Source: Capitella teleta (lineage: Eukaryota; Annelida; Polychaeta; Capitellidae). From it: a stretch of DNA of 64,000 nucleotides. Location of the stretch: contig KB297987.1 of NCBI GenBank assembly GCA_000328365.1, positions 182,539 through 246,538 of the forward strand. The letters are read 5' to 3'. Below are positions 45,001 through 57,700 of this stretch, piece after piece. Numbering within the stretch: position 1 is the first letter of the stretch; each line of letters starts with the position of its first letter. The notes below the pieces were generated by a model, which did no database searches, was not told the DNA's origin, and was given only the letters and a program-made list of their open reading frames with translations. Made by a program: the position numbers and the translations under genes.

Positions 45001-47661
45001 ATGTATGCACTAATGATATGCCTATTTCGATCTCATAATTCCTTGGAAGTATTTCAACCAGAATGCTTATCTGTGTGTTATCGATAACCAATCATTCAAG
45101 ACTTTCCTCCTAAACCTAGCTTCGCATTCAAGCAAGGCCATGCAAGGCATGGATTGGCTTTAGGCTTTCCGCGACCTTTCCACGCAGATAAGTGCCTATA
45201 ATAAGATACAGCACACTTTATTTATTCGTATATTTCTGATTATCATCATGAGCTTTGTTTTCGATGAGCCATCGCAGCGATGAGCCAACACCCAGTCTAC
45301 CACAGAAGTTGATAACCTCGTTGCTTGAATGAACCGCTTCAGAATCCAGGCGAGAGAAAACCCCGAAGTAACCTGTATGGTGTCTGTATTGGCTACTGTT
45401 AAATCTCAGCACACAGGCAGTAATGGGAACTGTTAGATGGTCAGGACAACATGAATAACTGTGAAAATATGCATGTAATTCTAAGCAACCTGGTGCCCGG
45501 TTTAATTGCATGTCGATATCAGCGTTCTGCGTTCTATATGACTGATGATCATCAATGAGCATGATATACATGTGTGCTATGCATGAATACTTCAATAGTA
45601 CAATACAATAGTGACTTGCCTTATTCGCAATTTCGTGATGGATTCTCTTGTTCTTTATCCAAATGGCTAATGTAGTAACCATTCGTGTATATGCCTGCTT
45701 CAAAGTGAGTCAACTCGGTCTTCTTCAGATTACTTGTATCCTGAAGCAGATCCAGGAAACATTAACGTATCATTCACAGCAAAAACCCACAATCAGCATT
45801 CACTGGCTGCAACACAACCTCTGAGGTGTGCGAATTACGTAACACCTAGCAATATGAAAATATCCTCATTGTCTGATCAATTGACCTCTCGCACTTACCC
45901 ATGGTCCTGTTTGTCTTTTAATCTCGGATTTTTGCGACCTCTTGGTGAAGTCTAATCTTGTCTTTTTATTAATTATCTTGCCATAATATGCCTGAATATT
46001 TCGTCCACCAGGGGCGCGTGTTATCTTGGGTTGTCGAGACGCCGAGCGAGCTGACGAAGCGAGGCAGGACATCGTGAAATCGACCGGCAATTCAGATGTC
46101 CATGTCATGATCCTCAACCTCGCTTCCTTTCAGTCCATCAGAGGATTCGTCGACAAGTTCAAGCAACGTGAGTGCGAAAAATGTTCATTATGTTCATTAT
46201 GTTCAAAAATGTTCATTAGTAAACGTCACTGATCCGTGTGGTTACCAGGGATATAAAAGGCTTATAGAGCTGTTATACGAACCGTTATTTCTATATTATA
46301 ATTTGTGTATTTACGTAAATATAATTGCAATTTAGATAATTTGATATATCTTTTTGTGTTCACAGAAGAGCGTCGCTTGGACATTCTGATCAACAACGCC
46401 GGAGTTTTGACCCAACGGAGAAAGATGACCGACGATTGCTTTGAAATGATGTTTGGGGTCAACCACCTCGGTAAGAGATGTATATAAATGTAGATGTCCG
46501 AGCAGTGTTACATGTATTGGAGGCTGTTTTGAGTGAGGGGCTGATTGTGAATCAAGCTTATGTCACGGTGCCCTAATACACATGCGGCGTCGCCAATGGA
46601 TTCCTACTACCATAAAATGCCTACTACAGTAGTATCTTGTATGATGTCACTTTTGCAGGTCATTTCCTCCTTACGTATTTGCTGTTGGATAAGTTGAAAT
46701 CGAGCGCCCCGAGCCGAGTGGTCACGCTGTCCTCCGTTGGTCACCAATGGGCGCCTCTCGACTTCAATGACCTTCAGAGCGAACGCAGCTTCGGATCGAT
46801 CAAAGTCTACGGCAAAAGCAAAACGGCGAACCTTCTCTTTACGACGCATTTGGCAGAACTCACAAAAGGTGACCAAAGGTCCATTAAATATAAGATGTAG
46901 CTCATTATTGCGTCATCCAGGATATATACCTTTTTTTTTCTTTTTTTTTTTTCTTTTTCATACCAGGACAAGGTATCTCAGCGTACGCCGTTCACCCTGG
47001 ATATGTGGAGACCGGACTGGCTCGTGAAATGGACAACTGCTGTTTCAAGTGTTGCTTCGCCTTCATACTCAAATGTTGTGAGCGCAAGTTGCTGTCGTCT
47101 GCAGATGGCGCCAAAACGTCGCTGTATTGCGCAATGGAGCCAAGCATCGCTTCCCACTCCGGTCGATACTACACGTGAGTGACGTCATACAATGTGCAAT
47201 TGTTCGCTTATATGCATGGGCCTACATTTTTCATGCAAGATCAGTGAGTATGCTATGGCACTTAATCTCACCAGAGTGGTTCAATTATTTGAATAATTAC
47301 TCTTAGGACACGTATTACAGGTACTTTATATCGATCTCTGTTTCGGGTTTTTTTTTCTCTCTTTTCTGTCATATTCACGAAGGAGTCAAGTTCATTAGAG
47401 AGACTTCGTTGCACAACAATTATCGATGAGATCCCATGATCTCTTATCAAGCTTTCAGTGAACTTATTTAGCCTAATTTTTATTTTATCGATATCTTATT
47501 CTTATCACATTCTTGTCAATAACAACTAAATAGGCTTTGTTCTTTTCAGAGAATCAAAAGAAAGTCGCGCAAAATCCCACGCCACCGACCCAGAAAAAGC
47601 CCGCAAATTATGGGAGGCAAGTGTGCGGTTATGTGGCCTGGATCAGGAGAAGCCAATCTGA
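42033..47661 (+). CDS. Retinol dehydrogenase-like short-chain dehydrogenase (RDH11-14 group)
   Basis: Six exons (42033-42126, 46012-46167, 46366-46470, 46659-46868, 46967-47174, 47550-47661) give 294 residues. Classical SDR motifs are all present: cofactor loop TGANGGIG near residue 13, RVILGCRD after the second strand, LINNAG, SSVGH with the catalytic serine, and active-site YGKSK. The C-terminus [14 protein letters not shown] and [15 protein letters not shown] follows RDH11-14 proteins, which reduce retinal or lipid aldehydes with NADPH on ER or mitochondrial membranes; the substrate here is not shown. No N-terminal membrane anchor is encoded if translation starts at 42033; an upstream in-frame ATG at 41880 adds a polar, non-membrane extension and is not preferred. 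An odd cysteine cluster [15 protein letters not shown] lies near residue 210. Intron 1 is 3.9 kb, the others short. Confidence 0.9.
42127..46011 (+). other. RDH intron 1 (3.9 kb)
   Basis: AT-rich, no exon or mobile element recognised. Minus-strand open frames of 121 and 161 codons (44451-44816, 45218-45703) have no domain and no splice-consistent partner. Confidence 0.55.
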
Positions 47662-48458
47662 GAGGAGCACATGCCACTCCCCCAACAATAGTATAATACG
47701 ACTGCTTGCATACATATACATGTGTATAATGCATTCAAAGACTGAGACCATGAAATGGTCAAACGCCTGCATGATTATCAACATTTTATCTCCCTCAACT
47801 AAAAACACGTGCATTTACGGTCATAATTTTATCAAACGGCATTTCTTTTTCCGTAATTGCGCATTTGAGCCTATACATTTACTTACTTATTTTCATGCAG
47901 ACAATGTTCATAGTCAGATATTCAAGTTTTGTGTTTTCTACTTACGGCTGTAAATTATTTATTATTGTCATGTCTACCTCATATTTCGTTTGCAGAAAAA
48001 TAATACCCTTGAATTTGAATTTTATATTTTTCTCCTGTGGATTTTATCTTCAAGCTAAAAATGTTTCCTTTTCGTTTTTGTTTTAATTCAAATTGAACAT
48101 CCTCTATTTTGATATATTATTGCATGTTTCTTACGTGATTTTGTTATGTTTTTATTTCGGACAAACAAAGGGAGAAAAAAACGTTCTATGAATATAACAC
48201 AGAGAAACAATGAAAATAATTTTATTAATCATTATAAATATAAATCATATGGAATTATTTCCTCAGGAATTGGAATTATATAAAAAACAGTCTGGAATGA
48301 TACAAAGAAATTCCAACTCACGTAATCATCAACAAAATCAAAGTTAAACAAAAGTCATACCTTATAAAAAGTGTCCATATAGAAATATCAAAAGATACAA
48401 AATCATTCAACACCAGTGCGCATAAGAAATTATCACAGAATTTCAGTTCACCTTCTGA
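47662..48458. other. Convergent 3' region of RDH and GALC
   Basis: About 800 bp between two stop codons. A minus-strand AATAAA at 48231-48236 could serve GALC. No clear signal for RDH was found. Confidence 0.5.
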
Positions 48459-51400
48459 TCAAGGCTTTAAGAGGGCAAAGTCATCAAACTCCACCTGTCC
48501 AAATCCATCTGCACCAATTGCCACAAAGCCCTCAGTCGGAAGGGAAGCCAAAACAGAGCGGAACAAGATTTTCCCGTTTACACTCGCTGTCAACGTTTCA
48601 TTCTGAAAAAGAAACGATCATTAAAGTCCCACAAAAGATTTCAACAGATGAGAGGAAAAAGCACCTTGATCTGCAGACTCAGGGAACACCATTCGTCATA
48701 ACCGACAGCAACCGGTCCACTCGCCAATTTCTTGGTTCTGGCTGCAAAGCAGAGAAATAGAAGTACATTGTATGTGTGTGCACAAGATTTGTAGGGTATT
48801 ATGGAAAGGTATCCGTTCAATGGATCTATAACATAGATCACAAGCACCAGAATTGAAGCACCAGAGTCATTGGGTTCCAGGTCATAACGCACCCAAAAGT
48901 GGCGAATTGCACTAAATCATAACGTACTGACCCAAATCAAAAGAGAGTTCAAAGGAGCGAGATGAAGGTGTGACCCAGAGGAAGACCCCTTGCGCCAGGA
49001 ACGCAGTGCAGCTGCCTTGATCAACCTTCAACGCCAGGAACGCTGCTCTTGATGAGTTCACATGAGGAATCATAACAGACACATCAGCACGGAGGTCATT
49101 CCTGAAAAATTATGGTGCTACAATGAAATATGGAGTCTAGAGGCAGCCACAGACCATGCGTAGTCGCCAATGACCGCAAACGGCTGGGTCAGCACCTCCG
49201 GGCACCAGTGAACAGGGGCGTTGAGCAGCACCTGCCGAAGGATCTTCCCTCGCTTGGCTGAGCAGCTTTGGTGGACTTCAAAAACTCCAACTTGCTGAGC
49301 AAAATTGGCAGCTTCTTGATCAATGGTGTACCCTGTGATTACATCTTAATTATAACGACCAAGTTGAAGTCTCAAATTATTTCAAACCTTCAAAGTTGTC
49401 GGAATATGGCAGAGGAAATGACCCTGACCTTGGTATATCATTGACTTCACCCCTATGACCTTGTGTCAAAGTCGTTAGTGTATACACGGAGTTGACCTCC
49501 AAATGAAGGTGAATAGTGTTGTTCACTACCTGCAGGTATTAAACAATAATTAACTCATACAGGTGAGCACTCAAACTTACTGTCATTGGTCCAAGGTATT
49601 TGAAATACACTGAACGAGTGATATTCATTCCAAGTTGTGAAAACCACAAGTGCATTGTCAGTATATCCTTAATAGACAACAATTATTGATATCAAAAGAG
49701 AAGTTGCACCAAAAAAAACTAACCGAGTTAATAATCAGAGAAATGTTCTGAGTCTTCACGGGAATCTTTTCCGCATCATTCCGGGGGCAGAAGTTATGAG
49801 CAGCTGCATCCTGAAGAGAAGAAACTCCTCAGCAAACCATGCTTCTTTATGTTTTGCATTCATACCATGGTTTCCAGGATAATGGTCAAGTCAGAGGAAT
49901 TGGTGAGCGACACAATTGAGCCTCCTCCTTTGAGCCAACCAACGCCAGATCCATGGGCCAGGTATCTCCAACCGGGAGAAGTGAACTGAGTTGTGTGAGC
50001 TGCAGGATCATATGGTCACTTGTAGTCAGTTATAGAGGTAGCAACTGACCAGCCATCCATATGGGAGACTGGACAGAGAAGTATCCTGACCAGGGTTCAA
50101 TCGCGGTCATCAAGCCAACACCACCATACATCAGCTTCGGATAATATGCGTACAAGATGTTCCAGGCGATAGTACTAAGACGAAAAGATTATACACCAAT
50201 GCGCGGATGACATATATATATATAAAATTTCTGCTGTGTCTTTTCTGCAGCATTCTATTTTCTTGTTTAACAGGGTCATCAGATTTCCAAAGGATCTATT
50301 TTACATATAATAGTATTTGTGCTTGACAACAAAAAAAACTTGAACAAAGAATGCACACAAAGAAACAGATTCTCTGCAACATGTCACCTTGTGATGAGAC
50401 CATTGACGTAATTTCTGTTGAGAAGCTGTGAGAGCAGAAAAAGTGAAGCAGAATGGAAAGTGAAACCATCATCTTACCCTGGCCATGCAGCCTCCACCGT
50501 TCTCATCATTAAACACACTCCAGTCTTCCGATGACCACAAAGGCTTCCCGCTGTCTTTGGCCATTTCAGATGACTCTGTGCCACCATAATGACAGCTGAA
50601 AAAGGTCAAGAGTGTGTATAGTCATATACTGCGAACAAATGATTTTAGATGAGAATATTCAATCAAGAGTTCACATGGCACATACCCAAGGATTCCGATA
50701 GAAGAGTTGAGTTGTGCATCTCGTGACAAGTCGTTAGTTATATCCCAACAATCCACAGGTAAAAGATCTGCAGCAATGATCTGAACCTTCTTCAGTCCGA
50801 GATCATTCAACATCGCCCTGAGCACCTAAACAGAACGCAATTGTAAAACATTATTTTAAAAAATGTATGCAGTCTACCTTGACATACATTGGGTCATACC
50901 ACTTTTCATTCCAGATCTAGGGTTAAGAAAACAAAACAAAAAAGAGTTGTCAGAAACACAGTCTAGACAAGACAATACTGACGCCAACGTAATCAATGTC
51001 CAGATTGTGGAATTTCTTAGCACCAAGAATCCAGTTGGTGATGTACTTGGCCGTCTTGTTTGGGTTGTGGAATGGAAACCAGTCTCCACCGCCAAGCCAT
51101 CCAGGGAAACCCCATGGAAGTCCAATTAGCTTGATTGACGGATTCCGCTATTGAAACAAAAGAATTCCATGAAGGTTGAGTGAGAAGGATGTGAGAAAAA
51201 CACCAACCCTCTTGGCTTCCTTCATCATCCACCACTCATAGCCTCTGTTATAATTCTCATCCCACTCCTCATGCATGTGAGAAGATTCAGTACCCTCTGC
51301 ATGAGGAGTTGCCATGGAAACATGTGAGTCATCTTGTGAAACTGGCACAAACCTGATGACTGAGCATCCCCTCCAATTTCAACTTTGAGTATTTGAAGAG

Positions 51401-53089
51401 AAGCGCCAAAGTTTGGCTAAAAATAATATAAAAGCGGAATATTCTAAAGATAATTTCATGATTAGAATGCTCATAATGCACAGAAGCAGGCTTCAAAATA
51501 CAGAAGTATAATAAATAATGAGAGAATGACACCACGGGCTGAACAGGATCAGACACGTCTCAATCTCTAAATTACCGGTACATGGACTGTGCCAAGCAAA
51601 GTGGTAAAAATATTTATTCAAATCATATAATATGCAATGAAGTAGTGACTAATAAATACCTTGAACAGGAAATCCAGAATATCCGACTGCTGTTTCTTGG
51701 GATATGTGGTCAGCAATTTTGAGGTGGCCTGACAAAATAAAAAGTAATGAAATCATGAACAAAAATAATTGCATAATAAACAACAATAATATTGATATCT
51801 ATTCACATCATCAATGACATAGCAATTTGATATAGAATTTAAAAAAAATTATTTTTATAAAAATAGAAATCCCATCATTGACATGATTTCATGGCTAATT
51901 GCCTGGCCTGCAAAGTGCATTAGCTGTAATTAAAATCAGCAATGGAGTATGAGCAAAAACCGCCACTCATAAGAAGGTGCATGTTTTTTTAAAACAGTAG
52001 AGAAAACGGTACTTGGTATGGATAGTTTAACATGTCATGCTACTATTCCTATCATATCTAGTTCAACTTTATCAACATTTATGCCGATTTATCTATATTT
52101 ATAGAGTGCACTTAACCTTCTGCAATATTTCCACTTTCTGTTGCAAAAAGGGCCCCAGAAAAGGGATAAGCTTCATTGAACGCATAAATAAGGTAACGCT
52201 CTCGTACTATTGCTTTGTTTGAGAGTGACATGGTTATGACAGTAGCAGTAATGTGTATCTCCTAAAATCAAAGCAAAGCAGAGAGTTTGTACTGAAGCGC
52301 CTTACAGGAGATGACATTCTTTAATGCTCGTTCAGGGGCTCATTTGATGTTGCTTTCTTCGCGATCACTCACCACTCGCATTTAAATGTTCCTCCCTCAT
52401 TCAGAAATTAACATTTTATTTGATTTTCGGCCGCATGAAATTTTCGCTATATTCGCGGTCACAATCAATCACGAAAACTATATGCCTGTGAAATCTTTCC
52501 GGGTGATTTTATACAATATGACCCTATGCTTGACCGCGAATAATTCGTGCCGAGAGTAAGTTGAATGAGCCATGAATGATGAAACCTCAAACCGCAAAAA
52601 TTGCAGTCCGGTAAATTTCCTGTTCTATAGTAAGACTATAGTATAAGTATTCCACCATTTGGCGGGTTAATCATTTCACATTTGCTTGTCGCTTGTCACC
52701 GTTGAAGGCTTGTGTCAAAAGCTTTGAAAAAAAAAAAAAAAGGTCAGGTCTGGTCAGGTCGTAGAAAAATTATGTCAGGTCAGGTCGTAATATTTGAGTC
52801 CTTCTATAACCAGGAAAACAGGTGATAACAGAACTATTCCATCATTTGTTTGTCGCTATCGGAGTACCGTATAGCAGACGACGCATGCAGAGGAGGGCGA
52901 TAATCAAGGGATTTCTACATTCTAGGGTGCATTAATTGAATAACGTACCCCTCCGCCACTTATAGCACCAACACCATCGAACAATCGACCGCCTTCAACA
53001 GAGGTATCGATCACATATTCAATGCAGCAACAATTTTTAAGTAAAAACAAATTAAGAACAAGGTACAGAAAACAATCACAAGACTCCAT
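48459..53089 (-). CDS. GALC: Galactocerebrosidase (GH59)
   Basis: Eighteen exons read in frame to 668 residues (human 685). Exon 1 (53089-52949) encodes [17 protein letters not shown] as signal peptide, then [15 protein letters not shown]. Exons 2-8 run 51728-51660, 51416-51353, 51296-51208, 51147-50983, 50916-50878, 50825-50686 and 50595-50478. Exons 9-18 run 50425-50388, 50174-50050, 49999-49866, 49810-49724, 49667-49581, 49529-49388, 49332-49155, 49101-48932, 48741-48665 and 48602-48459. The TIM barrel shows [24 protein letters not shown], the acid/base IWNEKWY and nucleophile LWSSEDWSV, both glutamates kept. The C-terminal beta and lectin-like domains follow human GALC ([18 protein letters not shown]). 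It removes galactose from galactosylceramide in lysosomes. Several donors are GTCAGT. Mariner-type MITE debris lies in intron 1. Confidence 0.95.
51985..52425 (-). mobile_element. Tc1/mariner-type MITE, partial internal copy
   Basis: Its reverse complement follows the element at 5339-6040 from about 5500 to 5900, for example GAATGAGGGAGGRACATTTA, TCAATGAAGCTTAT and CATACCAAG in the same order, with scattered substitutions and small indels. Both termini are missing or too diverged to see. It must have inserted in the GALC intron after the gene's structure was set. Confidence 0.6.
52740..52790 (+). promoter_or_regulatory. AGGTC-rich tract
   Basis: Six GGTC words in about 50 nt, mostly as CAGGTC or AGGTCAGGTC. 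They are nuclear-receptor half-site-like but their spacing varies, and the tract follows a poly-A run, so it may be only a simple repeat. Confidence 0.3.
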
Positions 53090-53317
53090 CATCAAAACAG
53101 TTAAAGATCAATTATATTGCGTGAAACTGTTAGGGACAAGGATACATTTTTCGACTATTATTGAAGGCTTTAACATAATATTATGTGTGTGTCGTTGTCC
53201 GCGCGTGCATTTCATAGTTCGTATTAATCGGAAGTTCAAACAATGTGGAGTTCGTATTAGCCCATGAACCTGCAATGTTGAAGGATAGGGATCTGGCGGG
53301 GATCCCAAAAATACAGT

Positions 53318-53430
53318 TGTCCAAAAGTAGTCTATCTACTCCACGTTAAAGATCTCAATGCTTTCCAAAGGTGCTACTCATTTCGGAGAGAGTCTTATAC
53401 ACAACAGATGGCAGTGTAAAAACCACACAA
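53318..53430. mobile_element. Terminus of the same MITE family
   Basis: CCAAAAGTAGTCTATCTACT at about 53321 is identical to the left terminus at 5347. The following bases up to about 53430, read as reverse complement, match the sub-terminal right end of the 5339-6040 copy (GTGGTTTTTACAYTGCSATCTG). It lies about 230 bp upstream of the GALC start codon. Confidence 0.55.
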
Positions 53431-54799
53431 AGGAAGCTCGCTTATTTTCAACACCAAGCCATTTAATAGCTAAGGTCATCTTGAAAGCTGTTTCAAAATA
53501 ACTATATAATTGAAATACTATGATATATTAGTAACAAGTTACCTTGTCTGTTGAAGTGTGACAAATTTTGAGTGGGTCATTGTATTTATATATTTGTGGC
53601 GTAGAAATAATTTGCCTGAGTCAAGGAAGCTTGATCAAGGATGATCACACCTACATTTATTGTTCGCTCAACTGAATGTTGAACGTTTTTATATGTAACG
53701 AATTTCACAAGAATGTGACAAGACTGACATCTTGGTTACAAGGATATAATGGGTAAATGGCTCCATTGAAGCACCCGCCACATTAAGAGGGCTCTGACTC
53801 TTGAAGACGCAACACTATATAATTCTATTTTCAAAAAGAGCTAATGCCAAAATGTATTGAGTATATATATAACCATAATGTTTCGGGTTTTTTTTATCTT
53901 TTCTGGTGTCCAATATAATCAACTGAGCTTCCCTGTCTTCGGAAAACACGAACTGTCTTCATGGTTGGTGAGGTTTTGGTAATTCTTATAATTAAAGGAA
54001 ATCCATGTCAAACTACCCAGATTTCGGACTTTTCTGCTCTTTTTTAGAAAAAAAAAATCCCGGGGAGCATGCACGTCTTCTAGACATCTATTAGCTCAGT
54101 TGGTGTCAAATAGGTAACCTCTGTAGTCTCAACTTTCGTTATCCCGTCTGAGTTGCTTCAAGACAGACTTTAAGTTGGCCCGTTGTCAATCAAAATTACA
54201 AATCAACGCCAAGGTACACAATGTAATTCATTTTTGCCCTTGGAATTACTTTAATCAGTAAATTAGTTTAAATTGCATGTGTGCTATTTTCAGTAAGTCT
54301 GCTCCCTCACTACAGTTACAGTACTGGTGTATACTTTAATTATATGATCTCACCCAAGTAATATCGCCCTCTTGGGAAGTTTTGTTTTCACAATATCTTC
54401 TCCTCCATGCAGCAAAGAAGAATACGAAAACATATTTATATATGTAGTCTAGGCTGTCCAGCGATCAGCAAGCCATAAGTAATGAACCACATTAACAGAA
54501 ACTTTTGGAAAGGCCGGATTGTATATTTGACAGGATTAACATTACAAACGATCCACCCGAAGGATTCATGGTCGGATTGCAAAAAGACCGGATTACATGA
54601 AGTCGGATTAACGGGGTCTGACTGTAGTTCATAATTACTTTGTTAACTGCGCACGAGATAGAAATACATTTTCCACGTGTCCTATCTCAGGCATCCTAAT
54701 ATGAAAATATCTCGAACTATTGTTGTTCACCCAAATAAATGTATGAGTAGGATAAATTATGTACACAAAATCTGATGACGTAACTGATATTTGTGCAAA
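53431..54799. other. Head-to-head upstream region of GALC and PPM1
   Basis: Holds a tRNA-like A-box word (TTAGCTCAGTTGGT near 54092) with a weak downstream B-box-like stretch, probably SINE debris, and a Tigger/pogo-like terminus (54520-54627). No gene recognised. Confidence 0.45.
54520..54627 (+). mobile_element. Pogo/Tigger-like terminus fragment
   Basis: The stretch ends GTCGGATTAACGGGGTCTG then ACTGTAG; its reverse complement CTACAGTCAGACCCCGTTA closely follows known Tigger/pogo termini. GGATTA/GGATTG words recur inside. The opposite end is not clear. Confidence 0.5.
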
Positions 54800-57700
54800 A
54801 TGGAGAGCACTGAGGAAGAAAAGAAAATATTTCAAGGCTTTCTTGACAGCTACTGTCAATCAGATGCATGTTCGGCTGAACGTGATACATTTCCGTTCAG
54901 ACTAGACAATACTTCGTTGACTAGCGCTGAGATTGAAGCGGAATGCATCGATCTTTGCATCCAATACCTCGGTTTAAAGTGAGTGCATTCACTTGAAAGT
55001 TCACCGCATTTGCACTTCAACTGTTATCAAATGACAGTTTCATCTGGTGGTAGGAAATAGGGTTTCCCCCAAAGCCAATCATCAGAGTTTTCTTTTCCTA
55101 GCCGAAGTTTGTTTTCTATGAGAAAGTACATTTGATTGTGATTAGAGAATTCAGAGTATCTCCCTGTTCCCTCTACATTATGATTACCTAACCTACTTAC
55201 CTAGTACTAGTAGTACTAATCATAAATTAAATGGTTGTACTTGTAGTATTTTATTATAAATATGTACAGTATAACCTCGATATGTCGAATTTCCAGGGAC
55301 CGCGAAATGACTTCGAGTTATAGAGCTCTTGAAAAATATAGCAACATGGACCAAGGCCAATCAAGCATGGGAAAAAAATTTCCCCTAATGTATAATACCA
55401 CAACACAGCGATAAGCCCACAAGTGTGCCTGAAATATCCGTTTGCATAAATGCACTACATTACAGGCACATATCGGATCCATTTAGAGCCATAGCGCGTG
55501 CTCATTGAGAGCCATTGCAATCATTGCACACCTAGGAATACACTCAATAGAACCGTTATATAATTAGTTTAAACATTGCACCTCTTACGAACGATTTACC
55601 TGAGCAATCGCGGCAACAAATAAGAAAATTTGAAGAAAAAAAAATCGAAAGGATGATGCTTCGGCTAAATCGCCATTTTGTGTTTACATCACATGATCAT
55701 GTCATGTGACTTCTTCAACAACAATAGCACGTAGTCGCACATGTGTTTGTTTATCAACATTCAACAATGAAATACATTTGCAAGCACATTAAATCATTAT
55801 CACCAGAGTTTAACTTTAATGTTAACTTTAAAGGTAACTATGAGAGAGAAGCCAATTCAGCACTATCTTATCTGCCTGTCGCCGATTGTGAAGTAAATGA
55901 CGGCGAAAACATAGGAGAACATGAAGCTTTTCAGCTTCATCAAAAATCATAACGGTCATAATGTTTACGACAGCTATGGTCATAACGTCAAGTGTCCAGG
56001 AAACGTGCTATTGTTTACATCTTCTGCACATGCTCACAACACTGGAAATTCACAACCCGAGCGCTCTTGGCCGGTGATGTTATTATTGCCAACTTTATTA
56101 TGTTTTAATTAATTTGAACTATTGTTACATCATCAGGTATTGGTAACACATAAGTTATGCCCATTTTGGCCATCTCGGGTCATTCGATTCGACGATCCCC
56201 TTCCAATAATAAACCACAATGTCCGCTATTGGGGCGACAATGCCAAACTGTAATCAGATCAGTTACACTTGTGGAATTAACACAGCGATAACGTAGCCAT
56301 GATGACGAGTATACATGTAGAGACAAAATGATGACCCAACACTCCCCTCCACTCATTATTATACCAAGTTCTNNNNNNNNNNNNNNNNNNNNNNNNNNNN
56401 NNNNNNNNNNNNNNNNNNNNNNAAAGAAATCAAAAAAAAATTGTTCTCCCTTGTTACAACACAGTATGCATGCTAGGTAACACTACATACAGTAAACCAA
56501 TAGGCATTATGGAGTGACAATCATAATGCCACCATCATGACGGTCGGTTGTTGCATTATGGGCCAAATTCATTACACTGACAAATTCGTTACAACGACCT
56601 ATTTGCCTGAAACCAAACATGTCGTTGTAACGAGCTTTTACTGTATCAACTTTGAGAAAGGTTTGAATGATGCTGATTGGACGCTCTGAGTCAAGCAATT
56701 AGTTGGGTTAGTTGGGTCCGCTTTATCCAATCACAGGCAAAGTTTCCCTAACATTCAACTATGCATGAAAATTTTGCATTTTGAGTTGACTGCGACATAA
56801 CTTTATAGAAATTTCCCACTGGGATGGGAAATGTGTTTTAGTTATAGAGCTTTTTCGAGGTTTAACAATATCATTACAAAAATCAATGTACGGGAATAGG
56901 GAACGACTCAGGGATTCGAGATGGCTTTGACTTATATAGAGCAATTTGGCTTATGGGAGTTTGACATATCAATATTATACTGTAATCTATAATTATTATA
57001 GTAAATTACCTTGGATGTTGAACTGAGTAAATACAGATGGTAGTTTCCGCATTGGGTAAAATTTTGCACTTCATGCATTACTCGGTGAGGTATTTAATTT
57101 GGCGAATTTGGCAAATTAAAAAAAATCTTCAAATTTAAAGAGGACCTCTGTTCATTTTGGGACCTTTTTAGATCTGTTCTGTAGGTTTTATTGAGTAACA
57201 AGAGACCGTTTTTGAAAAATTTGGTCAACTATGAATGATATTCAAGACAAATTAAAATACAAATTTCTTGCTCAGGCAGAATAGCTTGAAACGAGATGAG
57301 TACAAGGTTTCTTTTATGAGAACTGCTCAAAGATTTGCTCACCCGACGGCTCCCATTGTTAACATTAGGAGAATTACTTTTATACCGTCACGACGGTATA
57401 ATATCGAACACAAGAAGGAAGCGAGGTTTTAAACCTCTCAAATTCGATGTTTTTAGGAATTAGCCCACAGCAACAGTATTGTCTAAAAAATATGTCAGTC
57501 AAAAGGCGTATTTGTCTTTTGGGATGCATCCTCTATCATTCGTTACTAGTTCAAAACCAAAGGTTCTCTTTAATATTGCCAATACAGAAATTTGAAGATC
57601 ACAGAAGTCACAAACATTGGTTTCTTTAGGATTTTCATTGTTTCAACTTTGAGATTCATCAAAATAATATCACCAATATAATCCAAACATAGAACATGCC

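Larger units (their letters stand above)
51729..52948 (-). other. GALC intron 1 with repeat debris
   Basis: 1.2 kb, much longer than other GALC introns. It contains a mariner-type MITE copy (about 51985-52425) and an AGGTC-rich tract (52740-52790). Confidence 0.6.

Noticed and set aside
45218-45703. 161-codon minus frame in RDH intron 1
   Set aside because: Longest unexplained frame, but no signal peptide, motif or conserved-looking block could be recognised.
54091-54160. Possible tRNA gene (TAGCTCAGTTGGT A-box)
   Set aside because: No proper B-box or acceptor stem; at best SINE debris.
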